Below are positions 11,885 to 23,533 of a stretch of DNA of 64,000 nucleotides, piece after piece. Positions within the stretch are counted from its first letter, which is position 1. Each line of letters begins with the position of its first letter. The position numbers were made by a program, and so were the translations under genes. Source of the stretch: Mesostigma viride (Eukaryota > Streptophyta > Mesostigmatophyceae > Mesostigmatales > Mesostigmataceae). Location: NCBI GenBank assembly GCA_009746045.1, contig RPFO01000310.1, forward strand, positions 1,250,234 to 1,314,233, written 5' to 3'. The notes under the pieces were generated by a model, which searched no databases, was not told the DNA's origin, and saw nothing but the letters and a program-made list of their open reading frames with translations.

Positions 11885-13018
11885 GATGGTCCAACAGGGT
11901 TATTATAACAGTGGATCCAAAATCTGGTCAGACCTTATGGGGGTGGCAAACAAGTGCGAAGTGTGCACCGACGTGGTCGACCCCTCGTACAGCGTGCAGA
12001 TGACAGCAACTAGGGGGCCGGGTGGGCATGCCAGCGTGGGCATTGAAGGACGATCCACAGAGTGTCCCAGCGGTGGTTTGGCAGCGGTGAGGGCACAGCC
12101 AGGTATTATTGTTTCAGCCCGACATATAGCCCGCAGAATAACGAAAGGGATACGTGCGCGGACTTGCCTCTGTTTACCTACTCGAGAGATTCCGGGGAAC
12201 CGGATTTGTTTGCAATGGCATTTCATTTTGGTTTCCCGGCCTCGAGCTTGGCGCTTTGAACCTGGACTGGTCCGGATCTGACTGGGAAACGCCAACAACA
12301 GCACGCCAGCAGGTCGACCCCTTGTACTGTGCGCCGATGATAGCACTCAGGGAGTGGGTACGCCAGCACGAGGGAGTACAGGCCACGGATATCAGGGAGT
12401 GTCCCAGCAGTGGTGGGCACAGCCAAGGATCATTGTTTCAGCCCACATAACCTGCGCATTTAAAAGAGGGAACTGTACGCATGTTTGCCTCTGTTTACTA
12501 ACACTACCTCAAGCACCGGCACGCACAGACAAGGCGGACGCGTCAGATCGGTGAGCTGGCACCAAGCCCACCCGGCAGCCCGGGCGCGTTATCCCTGCAT
12601 GGTCTCCCCCTCAGTGGCTTCGCGCGCCCAGGTCATCACCCTTGGACCTTCCAGGACAGGCTCCGTCGGGGCATGTGCTATCCCTGAGAAGACAGGCACG
12701 TGCCCGGGGGCATGGATTCATTACGCATCTGGGGGCAGACGATCTGCAAAGAGCGCTGGCAGAAGGTTGTGTTAGCCACAGTCCCCAAGTCTGTGGGGGA
12801 GCTGCGTGTGACGCGGATTGGCAAACAATGTGGGCCGGCCGTGGCACCTGCCCTTGTACCACAACATGTACATGAACAGTTTGAGGCACGCTTTACCATC
12901 CATTCCACCCCACTCATGGAGGATTTATGCCCACGTGGCGAAGTAATGTGTTTTTATTAATCATTATATCATCAGCCAACATGTTCTACAAAGGTCCAAA
13001 ACCCAGCTGGGCCCAGCA
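11885..13018 (+). repeat. 1.1-kb composite direct repeat, left copy
   Basis: It matches 14725-15868 in the same orientation. The first half is not recognised and contains an internal duplication (AGTGTCCCAGC... near 12060 and 12396). The second half is LINE 3' sequence. The pair brackets the Gypsy fragment, but the LINE content argues against true LTRs. Confidence 0.7.
12480..12960 (+). mobile_element. LINE 3' fragment
   Basis: A heavily stopped match to the C-terminal coding end of the LINE on the - strand at 39680-40312 (shared stretch from the ARTDQVDTSDRLAGT region onward). It ends in the family 3' end GGATTTATGCCCACGTGGCG followed by an AT-rich tail. No reading frame survives. Confidence 0.6.
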
Positions 13019-13125
13019 CCTCACCGCCGCGCAACGCAAGGCTATGGAGCACTGGTTGCATTCTGCACGCTCAGTTTTCGCTTTCAGCATGCAGTGAAGA
13101 ACTAGGGTGCTACAAGGGGGGCTGC

Positions 13126-14665
13126 ATGGGGGTCCCACTAGATACGGATCAGCCCTTATTCAGGCGGCAGCATAGGCTGAGCTTGGCTGAGCTGGAATTC
13201 GTAGATGCTAACTGTCGAGAGCTAGAGGCAGCTGGGATCATCCGCGCTTCATCCTCCAGTTATGCAGCTGCCACGGTGGTTGCACCCAAGAAGGATACCA
13301 TCACAGGCGAGTGGACAGGTATGCGCATGGCCACTGACCTGCGTCAGCTGAACGCGCACACTCCTGTTGATAGGTACCCCATGCCTCGGGTCGATGATGT
13401 TTTGGATAAAATATCTCCCCAGGTCAAGTATGTGTCGTCGCTAGATTTGCGTAGCGGCTTCCATCAGATCAAGGTCGTAGAAGGCAGATCAGCGCAAGCT
13501 GGCCTTTTGGGGTGGGACCCGTCTGTACGAGTGGGTTCGCATGCCATTCGGACATCGCAACGCTAGTGCGGTGTTCCAACGTGCCATGGACCAGGTGCTG
13601 GCCTGGTTGCCATTTGCAGCCTGCTACATAGACGATGTCATTGTCTTTAGCGAGACGTTTGACCAGCACTTAGCTCACCTCGATCAGGTTCGGATCGCCC
13701 TAGATAAGGCCAACCTGCGGCTGCACCCTGAAAAGTGCAAGCTCGCCCAACAGACCATAGGGTTTCTTGGCCATCAGATTGTACCAGGTGGCCGGACCCC
13801 TGAGGCAGCCAAAGTGGAAGCCATCAGCAACGCCGCAGTGCCCATCGACATCTCGGGGGTGCGCGCGTATCTCAGGCTAGCTGGCTATTATCGAGGATAT
13901 ATTCAGAATTTCAGCACCAAAGTCAAACCCCTGACTGAGTTGTTGAAGAAGGGCAATGTCTGGGCGTGGGGTCCGGCTCAGCAGCGAGCCATCGATACCA
14001 TCAAACAGGAACTGACTGCCGCTCCTATCCTACGCGCCCCCGACTATGCTCTGCCCTTCATACTTTACACCGATTGGTCCAAGGTAGGCCTAGGGGCTGT
14101 GCTAGCACAAAAGGACGATGCGGGGCGCGAGCATGTTATCGCGTACGCTAGTCGGAGTAACAACTCTGCCGAGAGTCGGTACTCTTCCTACGAGGGGGAA
14201 GCGTTAGCCGTTGTGTGGGCCATCAAGCACTTCAGGCCATATCTCTTTGGGCGGGTGTTCACACTTGTCACTGATCACCAGCCCTTATTGTGGTTGATGA
14301 CCAGCGACAAACTCACGGGTAAGCTGGCCCGGTGGGCAATGATCATTCAGGAGTACCACCTGACAATCGTCCATCGGCCAGGTGTAGATCACTCCAACGC
14401 GGACGTCCTATCCAGGTATGCTCTACCAACCACTGTTGACAACACCGGTGCGCGGGCCCTAGGGGCCGAGAGCTCGCCTGGGTCTGTGGTTTTTGTTAAT
14501 GCTGCAGGCTTCGCTGACGCCGACGCCGAGGCAGACTGGCGCGCAGTCGAGTATACAGTCGCAGACTTTGCGGCAAGCTGGAACAGGTCCTCGCCCACCA
14601 CACCGGGCACTGTGCAGTTAAGGCAGGCACGTCAGCTCAGCTCATTTGGGTTTTACCAAAGCTGA
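13126..14665 (+). pseudogene. Ty3/Gypsy reverse transcriptase-RNase H fragment
   Basis: Two overlapping frames, 13126-13566 and 13541-14665, join by a single-base shift near 13490. The first has the RT start and motif A (SSLDLRSGFHQI). The second has motif B (MPFGHRNASAVFQ) and the YIDD active site, then RNase H with LYTDWSKVGLGAVL, EGEALAVVWAIKHF and TDHQPLLWL, ending near HRPGVDHSNADVLSR. This order and these motifs are typical of Ty3/Gypsy pol. Gag, protease and integrase are missing and no LTR is convincing, so it is an inactive piece. Confidence 0.85.
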
Positions 14666-14724
14666 GCATGGCCAGCCGCCATGGTGGCGCCGGAGATTGT
14701 GGTACGCAGACGCGACACCGCGCC

Positions 14725-15868
14725 GGTGGTCCGACAGGGCTATTAAAAGTGGATCCATAGGCTTGTCCGGCCTTATGGGGGTGGCAAACAAGTGCATGTG
14801 GAGTGTGCACCGACGTGATCACCCCTCGTACAGCGTGCAGATGACAGCAACTAGGGGGGTGGGCATGCCAGCGCGGGCATTGAAGGACAATCCACAGAGT
14901 GTCCCAGCGGTGGTTTGCCAGCGTTGAGGGCACAGCCAAGTATTATTTTTTCAGCCCGACATATAGCCCGCAGAATAATGATAGGGATTAATTTGTGCGC
15001 GGACTTGCCTCTGTTTACCTACTCGAGAGATTCCGGGGAACCGGATTTGTTTGCAATGGCATTTCATTTTGGGTTCCCGGCCTCGAGCTTGGCGCTCTGA
15101 ACCTGGACTGGTCCGGATCTGACTGGGAAACGCCAAAAAAAGCACGCCAGCAGGTCGACCCCTTGTACTGTGTGCTGATGATAGCACTCAGGGATCGAGT
15201 GGGTACGCCAGCACGAGGGTGTACAGGACTACAGGCCACAGATATCAGGGAGTGTCCCAGCAGTGGTGGGCACAGCCAAGGATATTTGTTTCAGCCCACA
15301 TCACCTGCGAATTAAAAAGAGGGAACTGTATGCATGTTCGCCTCTGGTTACTAACACTACCTCAAGCACAGGCACCTGGCCCGCACAGACAAGGCGGACG
15401 CGTCAGATCGGTGAGCTGGCACCAAGCCCACCCAGCCCAGGCGCGTTATCCCTGCATGGTCTCCCCCTGGCTTCACGCGCCCAGGTTGTCACCATGGGAC
15501 CTTCCAGGACAGGCTCCGTCGGGGCACGTGCTATCCCTGAGAAGACAGGCGCGTGCCCGGGGGCATGGATCTATCATTTATCTGTGGGGGCAGATGATCC
15601 GCAAAGAGCGCTGGCAGAAGGTTGTGTTAGCCACAGTCCCTGAGTCTGTGGGGGAGCTGCGTGTGACGTGGATTGGCAAACAACGTGGGCCATGGCGCCT
15701 GCCCTTGTACCACAAGATGGACTGCTTGATACTTCACCATCCATCCCACCCCACTCATCGAGGATTTATGCCCCCGTGACGCAGTCCATGTATGTGTGTT
15801 TTGATTAATCATTATATCATCAGCCAACATATTCTACAAAGGTCTAATACCCAGCTGGGCCCAGCACC
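14725..15868 (+). repeat. 1.1-kb composite direct repeat, right copy
   Basis: Second copy of the 11885-13018 repeat. It continues past the point where the left copy meets the Gypsy piece, into sequence also present after 41100 in the B duplicate, which has only one copy and no Gypsy fragment. Confidence 0.7.
15330..15815 (+). mobile_element. LINE 3' fragment (inside right composite repeat)
   Basis: Same decayed LINE tail as 12480-12960, ending in GGATTTATGCCCCCGTGACG plus an AT-rich tail. No frame survives. Confidence 0.55.
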
Positions 15869-16867
15869 CCAGCATGTCGGATAACTTGTGATTAGAAAGC
15901 GAAACAGAGGCATGCACACTTTCGTATCATGGCACCACCAACATAAAAAATGCACTAGAGGCCAGCTAGTTTCGGCGGTGCATGTGATGGAGACCAGAAA
16001 AGGTTACCTGCGACTGTCAGGCTTTCAACGCCGCAGTATCTGCTGAAGGCTTCCCCATGCACTCATGCATTATGACGCAATACGACCACACCATCGATGC
16101 TCTCATACCTGGCAGCCGCCCCATGCCCAAAGGGACATGGTCTGGACACTCCCCACCCCTATGCCACCTGGCCACCCCACCCACCCAGGCAGCGTGGCCG
16201 AAGCTGCATGAAGCCCACATGAACTGGTAAGAACTGGGCACTGGGGAAGGCCATGCACGCAAATGCCCACACGCATACGATCTTGTATGCTTGCACATAG
16301 GACTGGGACGTACTAGGAAGGGAAGGCAGCGGAACAATCACACGCTGGGTCGCCGGCCATGACTTCACCATTACTTCCTCGAGCTTGCTCGTGCTTCCCT
16401 GGTACGTGGTGCACCGCCCACCTCGTGCCGGACCAGCACCGCCTTCATCCACAGTTCGGCCACTTTGATAGAGGCACAGAAGCAGCTTGTGTTCAACCCA
16501 CTGGCCGGTATTCCGTATCTACCAGTCAAGTGAGCCCTGACACCATCCTGTGTGGCGCCGGGGGGGCAAGCCTTTCCCAGTTACCGGCAGGCGCATACTT
16601 GGCTGGTCAGACGTCTTCCGTTTGGTTGAAAACCGCAACACCCCCAGTCCTCCCTCCTTTCTCTGAGGGTCATCCGTGCTGAGTCATCCCAGTCCATGTG
16701 GTGCAACCCAGGCCAGCATGGAGATGAAAAGCCTCCCTCTTCGCACCATATGACAGGAATCCATTGTGCGCAGCTGAGGTTGCTGTCACAGCTCCCAAAC
16801 AGCTGGCCTCCTCCTTTCCGCGCAGCCCTGCTAAAGCAAGTGCATGGAATGTGTGGGGTACTGTGTG
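15869..16867. other. Unrecognised non-coding stretch, copy A
   Basis: It aligns with 41100-42120. Several short frames exist on both strands but none is kept between the two copies over more than about 60 codons, so I call no gene. Confidence 0.4.
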
Positions 16868-18946
16868 ACCAGCTGCGATGTTGGGTGGAGCTGTAGTTGC
16901 GTGACGAACAGGCGGAGAATGCTCTATCATACGCCAATGTGAGGTCGGGTGTTATACCAGTCAGCATGTTGGGTGGAGCTGTAGTTGCGTGACAAACAGG
17001 TGGAGAATGCTCTATCATATGCCAATGTGAGGTCGGGTGTTATACCAGTCAGCATGTTGGGTGGAGCTGTAGTTGCGTGACGAACAGGCGGAGAATGCTC
17101 TATCATACGCCAATGTGAGGTCGGGTGTTATACCAGTTGCGATGTTGGGTGGAGCTGTAGTTGCGTGACGAACAGGCGGAGAATGCTCTATCATACGCCA
17201 ATGTGAGGTCGGGTGTTATACCAGTCAGCATGTTGGGTGGAGCTGTAGTTGCGTGACAAACAGGTGGAGAATGCTCTATCATACGCCAATGTGAGGTCAG
17301 GTGTTATACCAACTGCGATGTTGGGTGGAGCTGTAGTTGCGTGACAAACAGGTGGAGAATGCTCTATCATATGCCAATGTGAGGTCGGGTGTTATACCAG
17401 TCAGCATGTTGGGTGGAGCTGTAGTTGCGTGACAAACAGGCGGAGAATGCTCTATCATACGCCAATGTGAGGTCGGGTGTTATACCAGTCAGCATGTTGG
17501 GTGGAGCTGTAGTTGCGTGACCAACAGGCGGAGAATGCTCTATCATACGCCAATGTGAGGTCGGGTGTTATACCAGTCAGCATGTTGGGTGGAGCTGTAG
17601 TTGCGTGACCAACAGGTGGAGAATGCTCTATCATACGCCAATGTGAGGTCGGGTGTCATACAAGTTGCGATGTTGGGTGGAGCTGTAGTTGCGTGACGAA
17701 CAGGCGGAGAATGCTCTATCATACGCCAATGAGAGGTCGGGTGTTATACCAGTTGCGATGTTGGGTGTAGCTGTAGTTGCGTGACAAACAGGTGGAGAAT
17801 GCTCTATCATACACCAATGTGAGGTCGGGTATTATACCAGTCAGCATGTTGGGTGGAGCGGTAGTTGCGTGACGAACAGGCGGAGAATGCTCCATCATGC
17901 GCCAATGTGAGGTCGGGTGTTATACCAGTCAGCATGTTGGGTGGAGCTGTAGTTGCTTGACAAACAGGCGGAGAATGCTCTATCATACGCCAATGTGAGG
18001 TCGGGTGTTATACCAGTCAGCATGTTGGGTGGAGCTGTAGTTGCGTGACGAACAGGTGGAGAATGCTCTATCATACGCCAATGTGACGTCGGGTGTTGTA
18101 CCAGTCAGCATGTTGGGTGGAGCTGTAGTTGCGTGACAAACAGGTGGAGAATGCTCTATCATACGCCAATGTGAGGTCGGGTGTTATACCAGTCAGCATG
18201 TTGGGTGGAGCTGTAGTTGCGTGACAAACAGGCGGAGAATGCTCTATCATACGCCAATGTGAGGTCAGGTGTTATACCAGTCAGCATGTTGGGTGGAGCT
18301 GTAGTTGCGTGACCAACAGGTGGAGAATGCTCTATCATACGCCAATGTGAGGTCGGGTGTCATACAAGTTGCGATGTTGGGTGGAGCTGTAGTTGCGTGA
18401 CGAACAGGCGGAGAATGCTCTATCATACGCCAATGTGAGGTCGGGTGTTATACCAGTTGCGATGTTGGGTGGAGCTGTAGTTGCGTGACGAACAGGCGGA
18501 GAATGCTCTATCATACGCCCATGTGAGGTCGGGTGTTATACCAGTCAGCATGTTGGGTGGAGCTGTAGTTGCGTGACGAACAGGCGGAGAATGCTCTATC
18601 ATACGCCAACGTGAGGTCGGGTGTTATACCAGTCAGCATGTTGGGTGGAGCTGTGGTTGCGTGACGAACAGGCGGAGAATGCTCTATCATACGCCAATGT
18701 GAGGTCGGGTGTTATACCAGTCAGCATGTTGGGTGGAGCTGTAGTTGCGTGACGAACAGGCGGAGAATGCTCTATCATACGCCAATGTGAGGTCGGGTGT
18801 TATAACAGTCAGTATGTTGGGTGAAGCTGTAGTTGCGTGATGAACAGGTGGAGAATGCTCTATCATACGCCAATGTGAGGTCGGGTGTTATACCAGTTGC
18901 GATGTTGGGTGGAGTTGTAGTTGCTTGACGAGCAGGTGGAGAATGC
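16868..18946. repeat. 88-bp minisatellite, 24 copies
   Basis: TGTTGGGTGGAGCTGTAGTT recurs from 16879 to 18903 at exactly 88 bp (24 starts). Units end in one of two alternate linkers, CCAGTCAGCA or CCAGTTGCGA, and the body alternates GACGAACAGGCGG with GACAAACAGGTGG. The B duplicate has only a single diverged unit at about 42123-42170. Confidence 0.95.
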
Positions 18947-19334
18947 AACTATCTGTGGCTCTTGCTTGAGGAGTGCCAGAAGAGGAGGCGAGGACATGGG
19001 GACGAAGCAGTAGTGTTGAGGGGGACGGCATGGGGGTGTGCATGTCGTGCTCACGTGCAGAGGAAACAATCGCAAGGCACTAGCAGCAGAAACAACAAAG
19101 CTTAAAAGCCGCTCCCCGGAGATGGAGTCTCTTTTCTCACCACCACAAAGGGTTCATGCAGGGAAGGTTGGACCAAGTTAATTACTTCATCAACCCTGCC
19201 TCTGTGCGCTTCTGGAGGAAGAGCGGAAATCTCCTCGTTCATGCCATAGGGAAGAAGATGTTGGCAAGCAGACGAATGCCACTGCAAGGGGCCCCAACTA
19301 GCCGATGAAGGAAACAGGCAGGGTCGCTCATATA
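18947..19334. other. Non-coding spacer between two minisatellites
   Basis: Aligns with 42170-42738. It holds one copy of a unit that is triplicated in B (42470-42720). No gene seen. Confidence 0.4.
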
Positions 19335-19872
19335 AGCAGCCTGGCCCTCAGCGGTACCTGATCCCGTCGCTGGCTAACCAAGGCATGCTGCAATACGTTT
19401 GGAACCCATCGAAGCAGCCTGGCCCTCAGCGGTACCTGATCCCGTCGCTGGCTCACCAAGGCATGCTGCAATACGTTTGGAACTCATCGAAGCAGCCTGG
19501 CCCTCAGCGGTACCTGATCCCGTCGCTGGCTCACCAAGGCATGCTGCACTACGTTTGGAACCCATCGAAGCAGCCTGGCCCTCAGCGGTACCTGATCCCG
19601 TCGCTGGCTCACCAACGCATGCTGCAATACGTTTGGAACCCGTCGAAGCAGCCTGGCCCTCAGCGGTACCTGATCCCGTCGCTGGCTCACCAAGGCATGC
19701 TGCAATACGTTTGGAACCCATCGAAGCAGCCTGGCCCTCAGCGGTACCTGATCCCGTCGCTGGCTAACCAAGGCATGCTGCAATACGTTTGGAACCCATC
19801 GAAGCAGCCTGGCCCTCAGCGGTACCTGATCCCGTCGCTGGCTAACCAAGGCATGCAGCAATAGTTTTAGAA
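19335..19872. repeat. 78-bp (26-codon) tandem repeat, 7 copies
   Basis: AGCAGCCTGGCCCTCAGCGG starts at 19335, 19413 and every 78 bp to 19803. Because 78 is divisible by 3, open frames persist on both strands (for example PQRYLIPSLAHQG repeated on +). The array ends at an in-frame TAG after GGCATGCAGCAA. The B duplicate has four copies. There is no upstream signal for a real gene. Confidence 0.9.
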
Positions 19873-21102
19873 GCCGGGCCCTGCCTGGAATGGGGAGGTG
19901 TCAAGGAGGAAGGGATGGGGGAAGAAAAAAGGGGCGCAAAGACCGCTGGTAAGTCAGAGTGTCATAATGCCGGTGCAATGCCGCAGATCCCAACATCATC
20001 TCTCCTGCATGGCGAGGCAGGGTTCGTGCTTGCCTGTCCTTAGACTGACACGATGGGAAAACAGGATTCTCAGATTGCTCAGTTAAGCATAGCCAAAAAC
20101 GAAATAATCGCACTTTCTCGGAATGGTCTACCAGCCTACCGCACCTTGAAAGATCGGCGCCCATGTCAATAGACCAACTTGAAATGGCGCAATCCAGAAA
20201 ACTGGCTTACCGTGCAAAACTGCGGACAGGACGCCATTTATGCAGGTGCCATCACGATAGCATATGCAAGCTTGCCAGGATGATAAACCTCCACAGCGAC
20301 GAGACCGTGACTTGCCATGACAGTATTGCTCGTCACGAGTTCCACAGAGAAACAAATATTTAGTGCCAACAGCAACGCGCAGCTCGGAATTTGTAATCGG
20401 CGTCCTGTGATGCAGGATAGGTATGAACGCGATAGGCATGAACGATATGACAGGCCGGGCAAACCGCAAACCCTGACTGTACTCAGGCCGCAATCTCATC
20501 CCATGATGACTAGAGCTATGAAAGAGCTCATACGGCGAGCAGAGAACAGCGACGGGCAACGTACAACTTCCACTAAAAGAGTAACCTACCCACGGTCGAC
20601 TAATAAGTTCTCGCCAACAAAGCATATGGATTGATTTGTCGGAAGGCTTCATGCATACAACCTGCGGGACCGTCAGGAGGATATGGTGGGTTGGATCCTC
20701 TACGCTTCCACAGCAGCCTCTTTTGCGTGAGAGGCTTTTTGAAACCGGCAGCGGACATGATGTTACCGGAAATCTTAGCCTGCCATTTCTTCCCCGTTGG
20801 ATTTGTGTTACTTGCGTGTATGTGCTGCATGAATGCACATTCGACGTGCATGCCACGCATAGATTTCTGGTTTTGCGCCAAGTCACGTGCACGCCAGTGA
20901 CGCCACAGCAGGCCACACGGTCCACGGCGCTGCCAGCAAAGATCACCGCACAACTTTATCCGAAGGCAGCAGAATTATTCGCGCGGAAAGGTAAGTACGC
21001 AAAGTACATACACGTGGCCTAGCTGGCGGACCGTAATGTAAAGCAAATTACTTCGCGCTGGGGATGCCAAGAAAACGGAAAGACCATTTTTTTGTGCAAG
21101 TG

Positions 21103-21113
21103 TTTAATATAAA
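21103..21113 (+). promoter_or_regulatory. TATA-like motif upstream of gene B
   Basis: TTTAATATAAA is followed by a C-rich stretch and TTTCTCGGACTTCT. The same order recurs at 47481-47490; the copy near 44230 is weaker (TAATATACA). Conservation among repeated segments is the only support. Confidence 0.2.
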
Positions 21114-21899
21114 CCGCTCCCCCCGGTCCCTTTCTCGGACTTCTCGATGTCTACAATCTACCTAGTTGAACAATTCAAGTCGAACAAAGCACGGGGCCCA
21201 GCCTTTAGGGCCGGAGGATAGCGCGTTGTAGCTGTTTCTGGTACCAGAATGGTCAAGAGGTGGTGTGGATACTTATGCTAGTCAGACTGTTCCCGCCCCT
21301 CTAAACACGAGATAAAACATCTGTGAGCAGATGAAGGGCTGCAAAGGTTTGCAATTCCATGCATCGCATCGGCGAATAGCGAGGCGCGAGTAAGGCGGAA
21401 CGAGAAGGCTGCCAATATTCGTGCACTGCCGTCGGCTTTCCACCGCATTCTCGTCTTTCAACAATGGTAAGAGATTGCGAGATTGGCTGGCGCATGCATA
21501 ATAATTCCCCCCTCTGCACCTTGCAAATCTGGCATGCTGTACTTAAAAATGCTCACCCTGTCGGTGCCCCATCCAAGCAAGCATGGGGTGCCTTTAGTTA
21601 CTACCTTGGGTGCCTTGAGTTTCCTTCACTGCCTATTGCTTTTACTTAATCCTTGTTAGGATTTGGACATTGCTCAAGAGCGATCGCGCATATCCATGCC
21701 CTCAAACTAAAATCCCAGTCGTCCTTACCTGACTATCTTTTATTCTTGGGTGTATTTACTAACAAATATACTGCTATTATCATTTTTAATATTTCTGGTC
21801 AAGGGACAACAGGCACCCCTCGGTGATTGGGAGGTGGCGTTTGTGGATTAAGCGTATGTCAGGGATGGCTTTGGGCTATTGCAGGGAGCTAAACATCTC

Positions 21900-22245
21900 A
21901 GAGGTGCAAGCTGGGGGCGATCATGGACCAGCACATGTGGTGCACGTGTGTCTCATTGCTTGCTTGGCCAGCAAGCCTGGTTCCTGTGGATGCTGAGGGC
22001 AAGCATGGACCAGCGCATGGGGTGCACGTGTGTCTCATCGCTTGCTTGGCCAGCGTGCCTGGTTCCTGTGGATGCTGAGGGCAAGCATTGACCAGAGCAT
22101 GTGGTGCACGTGTGTCTCATCGCTTGCTTGGCCAGCATGCCTGGTTCCTGTGGATGCTGAGGGCAAGCATGGACCAGCGCATGGGGTGCGCGTGTGTCTC
22201 ATCGCTTGCTTGGCCAGCATGCCTGGTTTCTGTGGATGCTGACAT
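21900..22245. repeat. 82-bp minisatellite next to first ankyrin exon of gene B
   Basis: About four copies of a unit containing TGGTTCCTGTGGATGCTGAG at 82-bp spacing. The unit resembles the stretch just before ankyrin exons elsewhere (CCTGTGGATGCTGACATGTC), so it looks derived from an exon-proximal intron. Arrays also occur at about 45100-45440; one copy lies near 48440. Confidence 0.8.
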
Positions 22246-22311
22246 ATGCGCAGGCATGCTTTGGGTTTTGTGATTGGAACATGTTGGGATTCCTGTCGCT
22301 GCTGCGTTCAG

Positions 22312-22407
22312 GCCGACACCCCACTGCACAAGGCATCAGAGGAAGGCCGTTTGGATGTCGTCCGGCAACTCCTCGCGAGTGGTGCAGACATAGAGGCCAA
22401 GGATACG
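22312..22407 (+). CDS. Ankyrin repeat exon 1 of gene B (first found)
   Basis: A 96-nt exon, 32 codons, phase 0, acceptor TTCAG, donor GTCAGT. Signatures: ADTPLHKASEEGRLDVV and GADIEAKDT. Paralogues with the same 32-codon length are at 45499 and 48572. No start codon exon was identified upstream. Confidence 0.7.
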
Positions 22408-23533
22408 GTCAGTTCAGGTTTGAGTGGTCTAGTGGCTGTGGTTTTCCCCAATTGTTCCGCAACTTTGAAGGATTGCAATGCACACAATCGTCGAGCAGAA
22501 ACTAGAGAGCATGCCTGCCCACGCTTTTCCCCCACTTACATGCCCCTGTAATCGAGGTTTGCTAGCAAAGAATATTGAAGGCTGCTGGCCAGATGAATGC
22601 TTCGGACCCAGACGCTAAATAGGTTTTTTTTTACGAATGACTATTGCTAGAGTTTATGTAGCTGTTTGTCTGTGTCGTCTGACAGTGTCCAATCATCCAC
22701 AGATAGCTCCCCATCCTTGAATTGTCCTATTTCTAACTACAGATACCTGGGAAGGATGAGCAGCTCATTGTGAGCAGCTCAGATATAGGCTCATTTTTTA
22801 AAGCTTGCGATCTATGTCACCTGCCCAGTGGACTCTTGTTTGTTTGGTGCATCGTCGCATTACCAAGGTTTGACCTTGGCTGTCATTGAGCCATGCTATT
22901 GAGGTCATGCCATGCAGGACAGCACCACGCACCGTGTCTGCCAGTACAAACTCATGTTTTGCCGGCCTTGTATTCCTGTTTGCATTATGTCCCACTAATC
23001 CCAGTAACGCTTCGATTAGACTTCTGCCCAGAACAGCCGCTTGCTTGAGCCCATGTGCAGGGCAGACACCTGTCGGTATTCTAGTGCAAACATAAACGGG
23101 TCTTTCCCAATCCTTTTTGTTGGCGGCACTCCGATCACGTATTCCTAGCGCATCCCATCCCCTTCCACTGCGCACAATTTTACCTGCCCTTTGCTCGTCT
23201 GCTCTGTTATCTGAGTCAAGCTCTGCTGTGCTCACGTGCTGTGCGTTCCAGCATTGGCGTGGGTAGTAATCCTGAGTACGAGGGGAAGCTAGGCAGTTGT
23301 CATTATGCTAGTACTATGCTACAGCTACTTAGGTCAAGGAGGTCATTATCTCAAGAGTGTATTGAGTAGCCCGGCAGCTACCAGGAATCATGCTTTCCAC
23401 GTGGGTAACGGCTCATGCATCGTTAAGCAAGTATGCTTGGTTACTGTGAACGGTGACATGACAGTGTGTGTACTTTCTGGGTTGTGCACGGTTGGGATGT
23501 CATGTCACTGCTACCCCTGGCTGCTGTCTTCAG
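22408..23533. other. Intron of gene B with a relic exon
   Basis: Mostly without recognisable content. Bases about 23335-23404 look like a decayed ankyrin exon: GGTCATTATCTC in place of GGTCATCTGGAG, and the same CCACGTGGGTAA end as the exon at 23534. A 145-codon frame on the - strand lies at 22798-23235. Confidence 0.45.
22798..23235 (-). CDS. Unrecognised 145-codon open frame
   Basis: Open on the - strand within a gene B intron. Contains GRSLIEALLGLVGHNAN and HEFVLADTVRGAVLHGM. I recognise no family. It has no counterpart in the duplicated segments, so it may be a fragment of an inserted element or chance. Confidence 0.2.
   Translation of the reverse strand: MSTAELDSDNRADEQRAGKIVRSGRGWDALGIRDRSAANKKDWERPVYVCTRIPTGVCPAHGLKQAAVLGRSLIEALLGLVGHNANRNTRPAKHEFVLADTVRGAVLHGMTSIAWLNDSQGQTLVMRRCTKQTRVHWAGDIDRKL

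Larger units (their letters stand above)
19873..22311. other. Gene-free segment upstream of gene B, copy 1 of 3
   Basis: From about 20025 it matches 43200-45498 and 46365-48571. It ends at the acceptor of an ankyrin exon in each case. Long frames here (for example - strand 20128-20946) are not conserved in the other copies. It may contain the promoter and untranslated first exon of the ankyrin-kinase genes, but I cannot show that. Confidence 0.45.

Noticed and set aside
12154-12450. Several 60-100-codon frames in the composite repeat
   Set aside because: Not conserved between the left, right and B copies. Overlapping frames on both strands look like chance.
11885-15868. Complete LTR retrotransposon with 1.1-kb LTRs
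   Set aside because: The repeats contain LINE 3' sequence, no primer-binding site or target duplication was found, and gag, protease and integrase are missing.
15869-16867. Possible gene in the stretch before the 88-bp satellite
   Set aside because: Frames such as 16359-16682 are broken or shifted in the B copy at 41607-41876.
16868-18946. CRISPR-like array of regular repeats
   Set aside because: The 88-bp units are head to tail with no unique spacers, in a eukaryotic setting without cas genes.
20128-20946. 272-codon - strand frame
   Set aside because: The two paralogous segments (43404-43733, 46417-46947) break the frame, so it is not under coding constraint.
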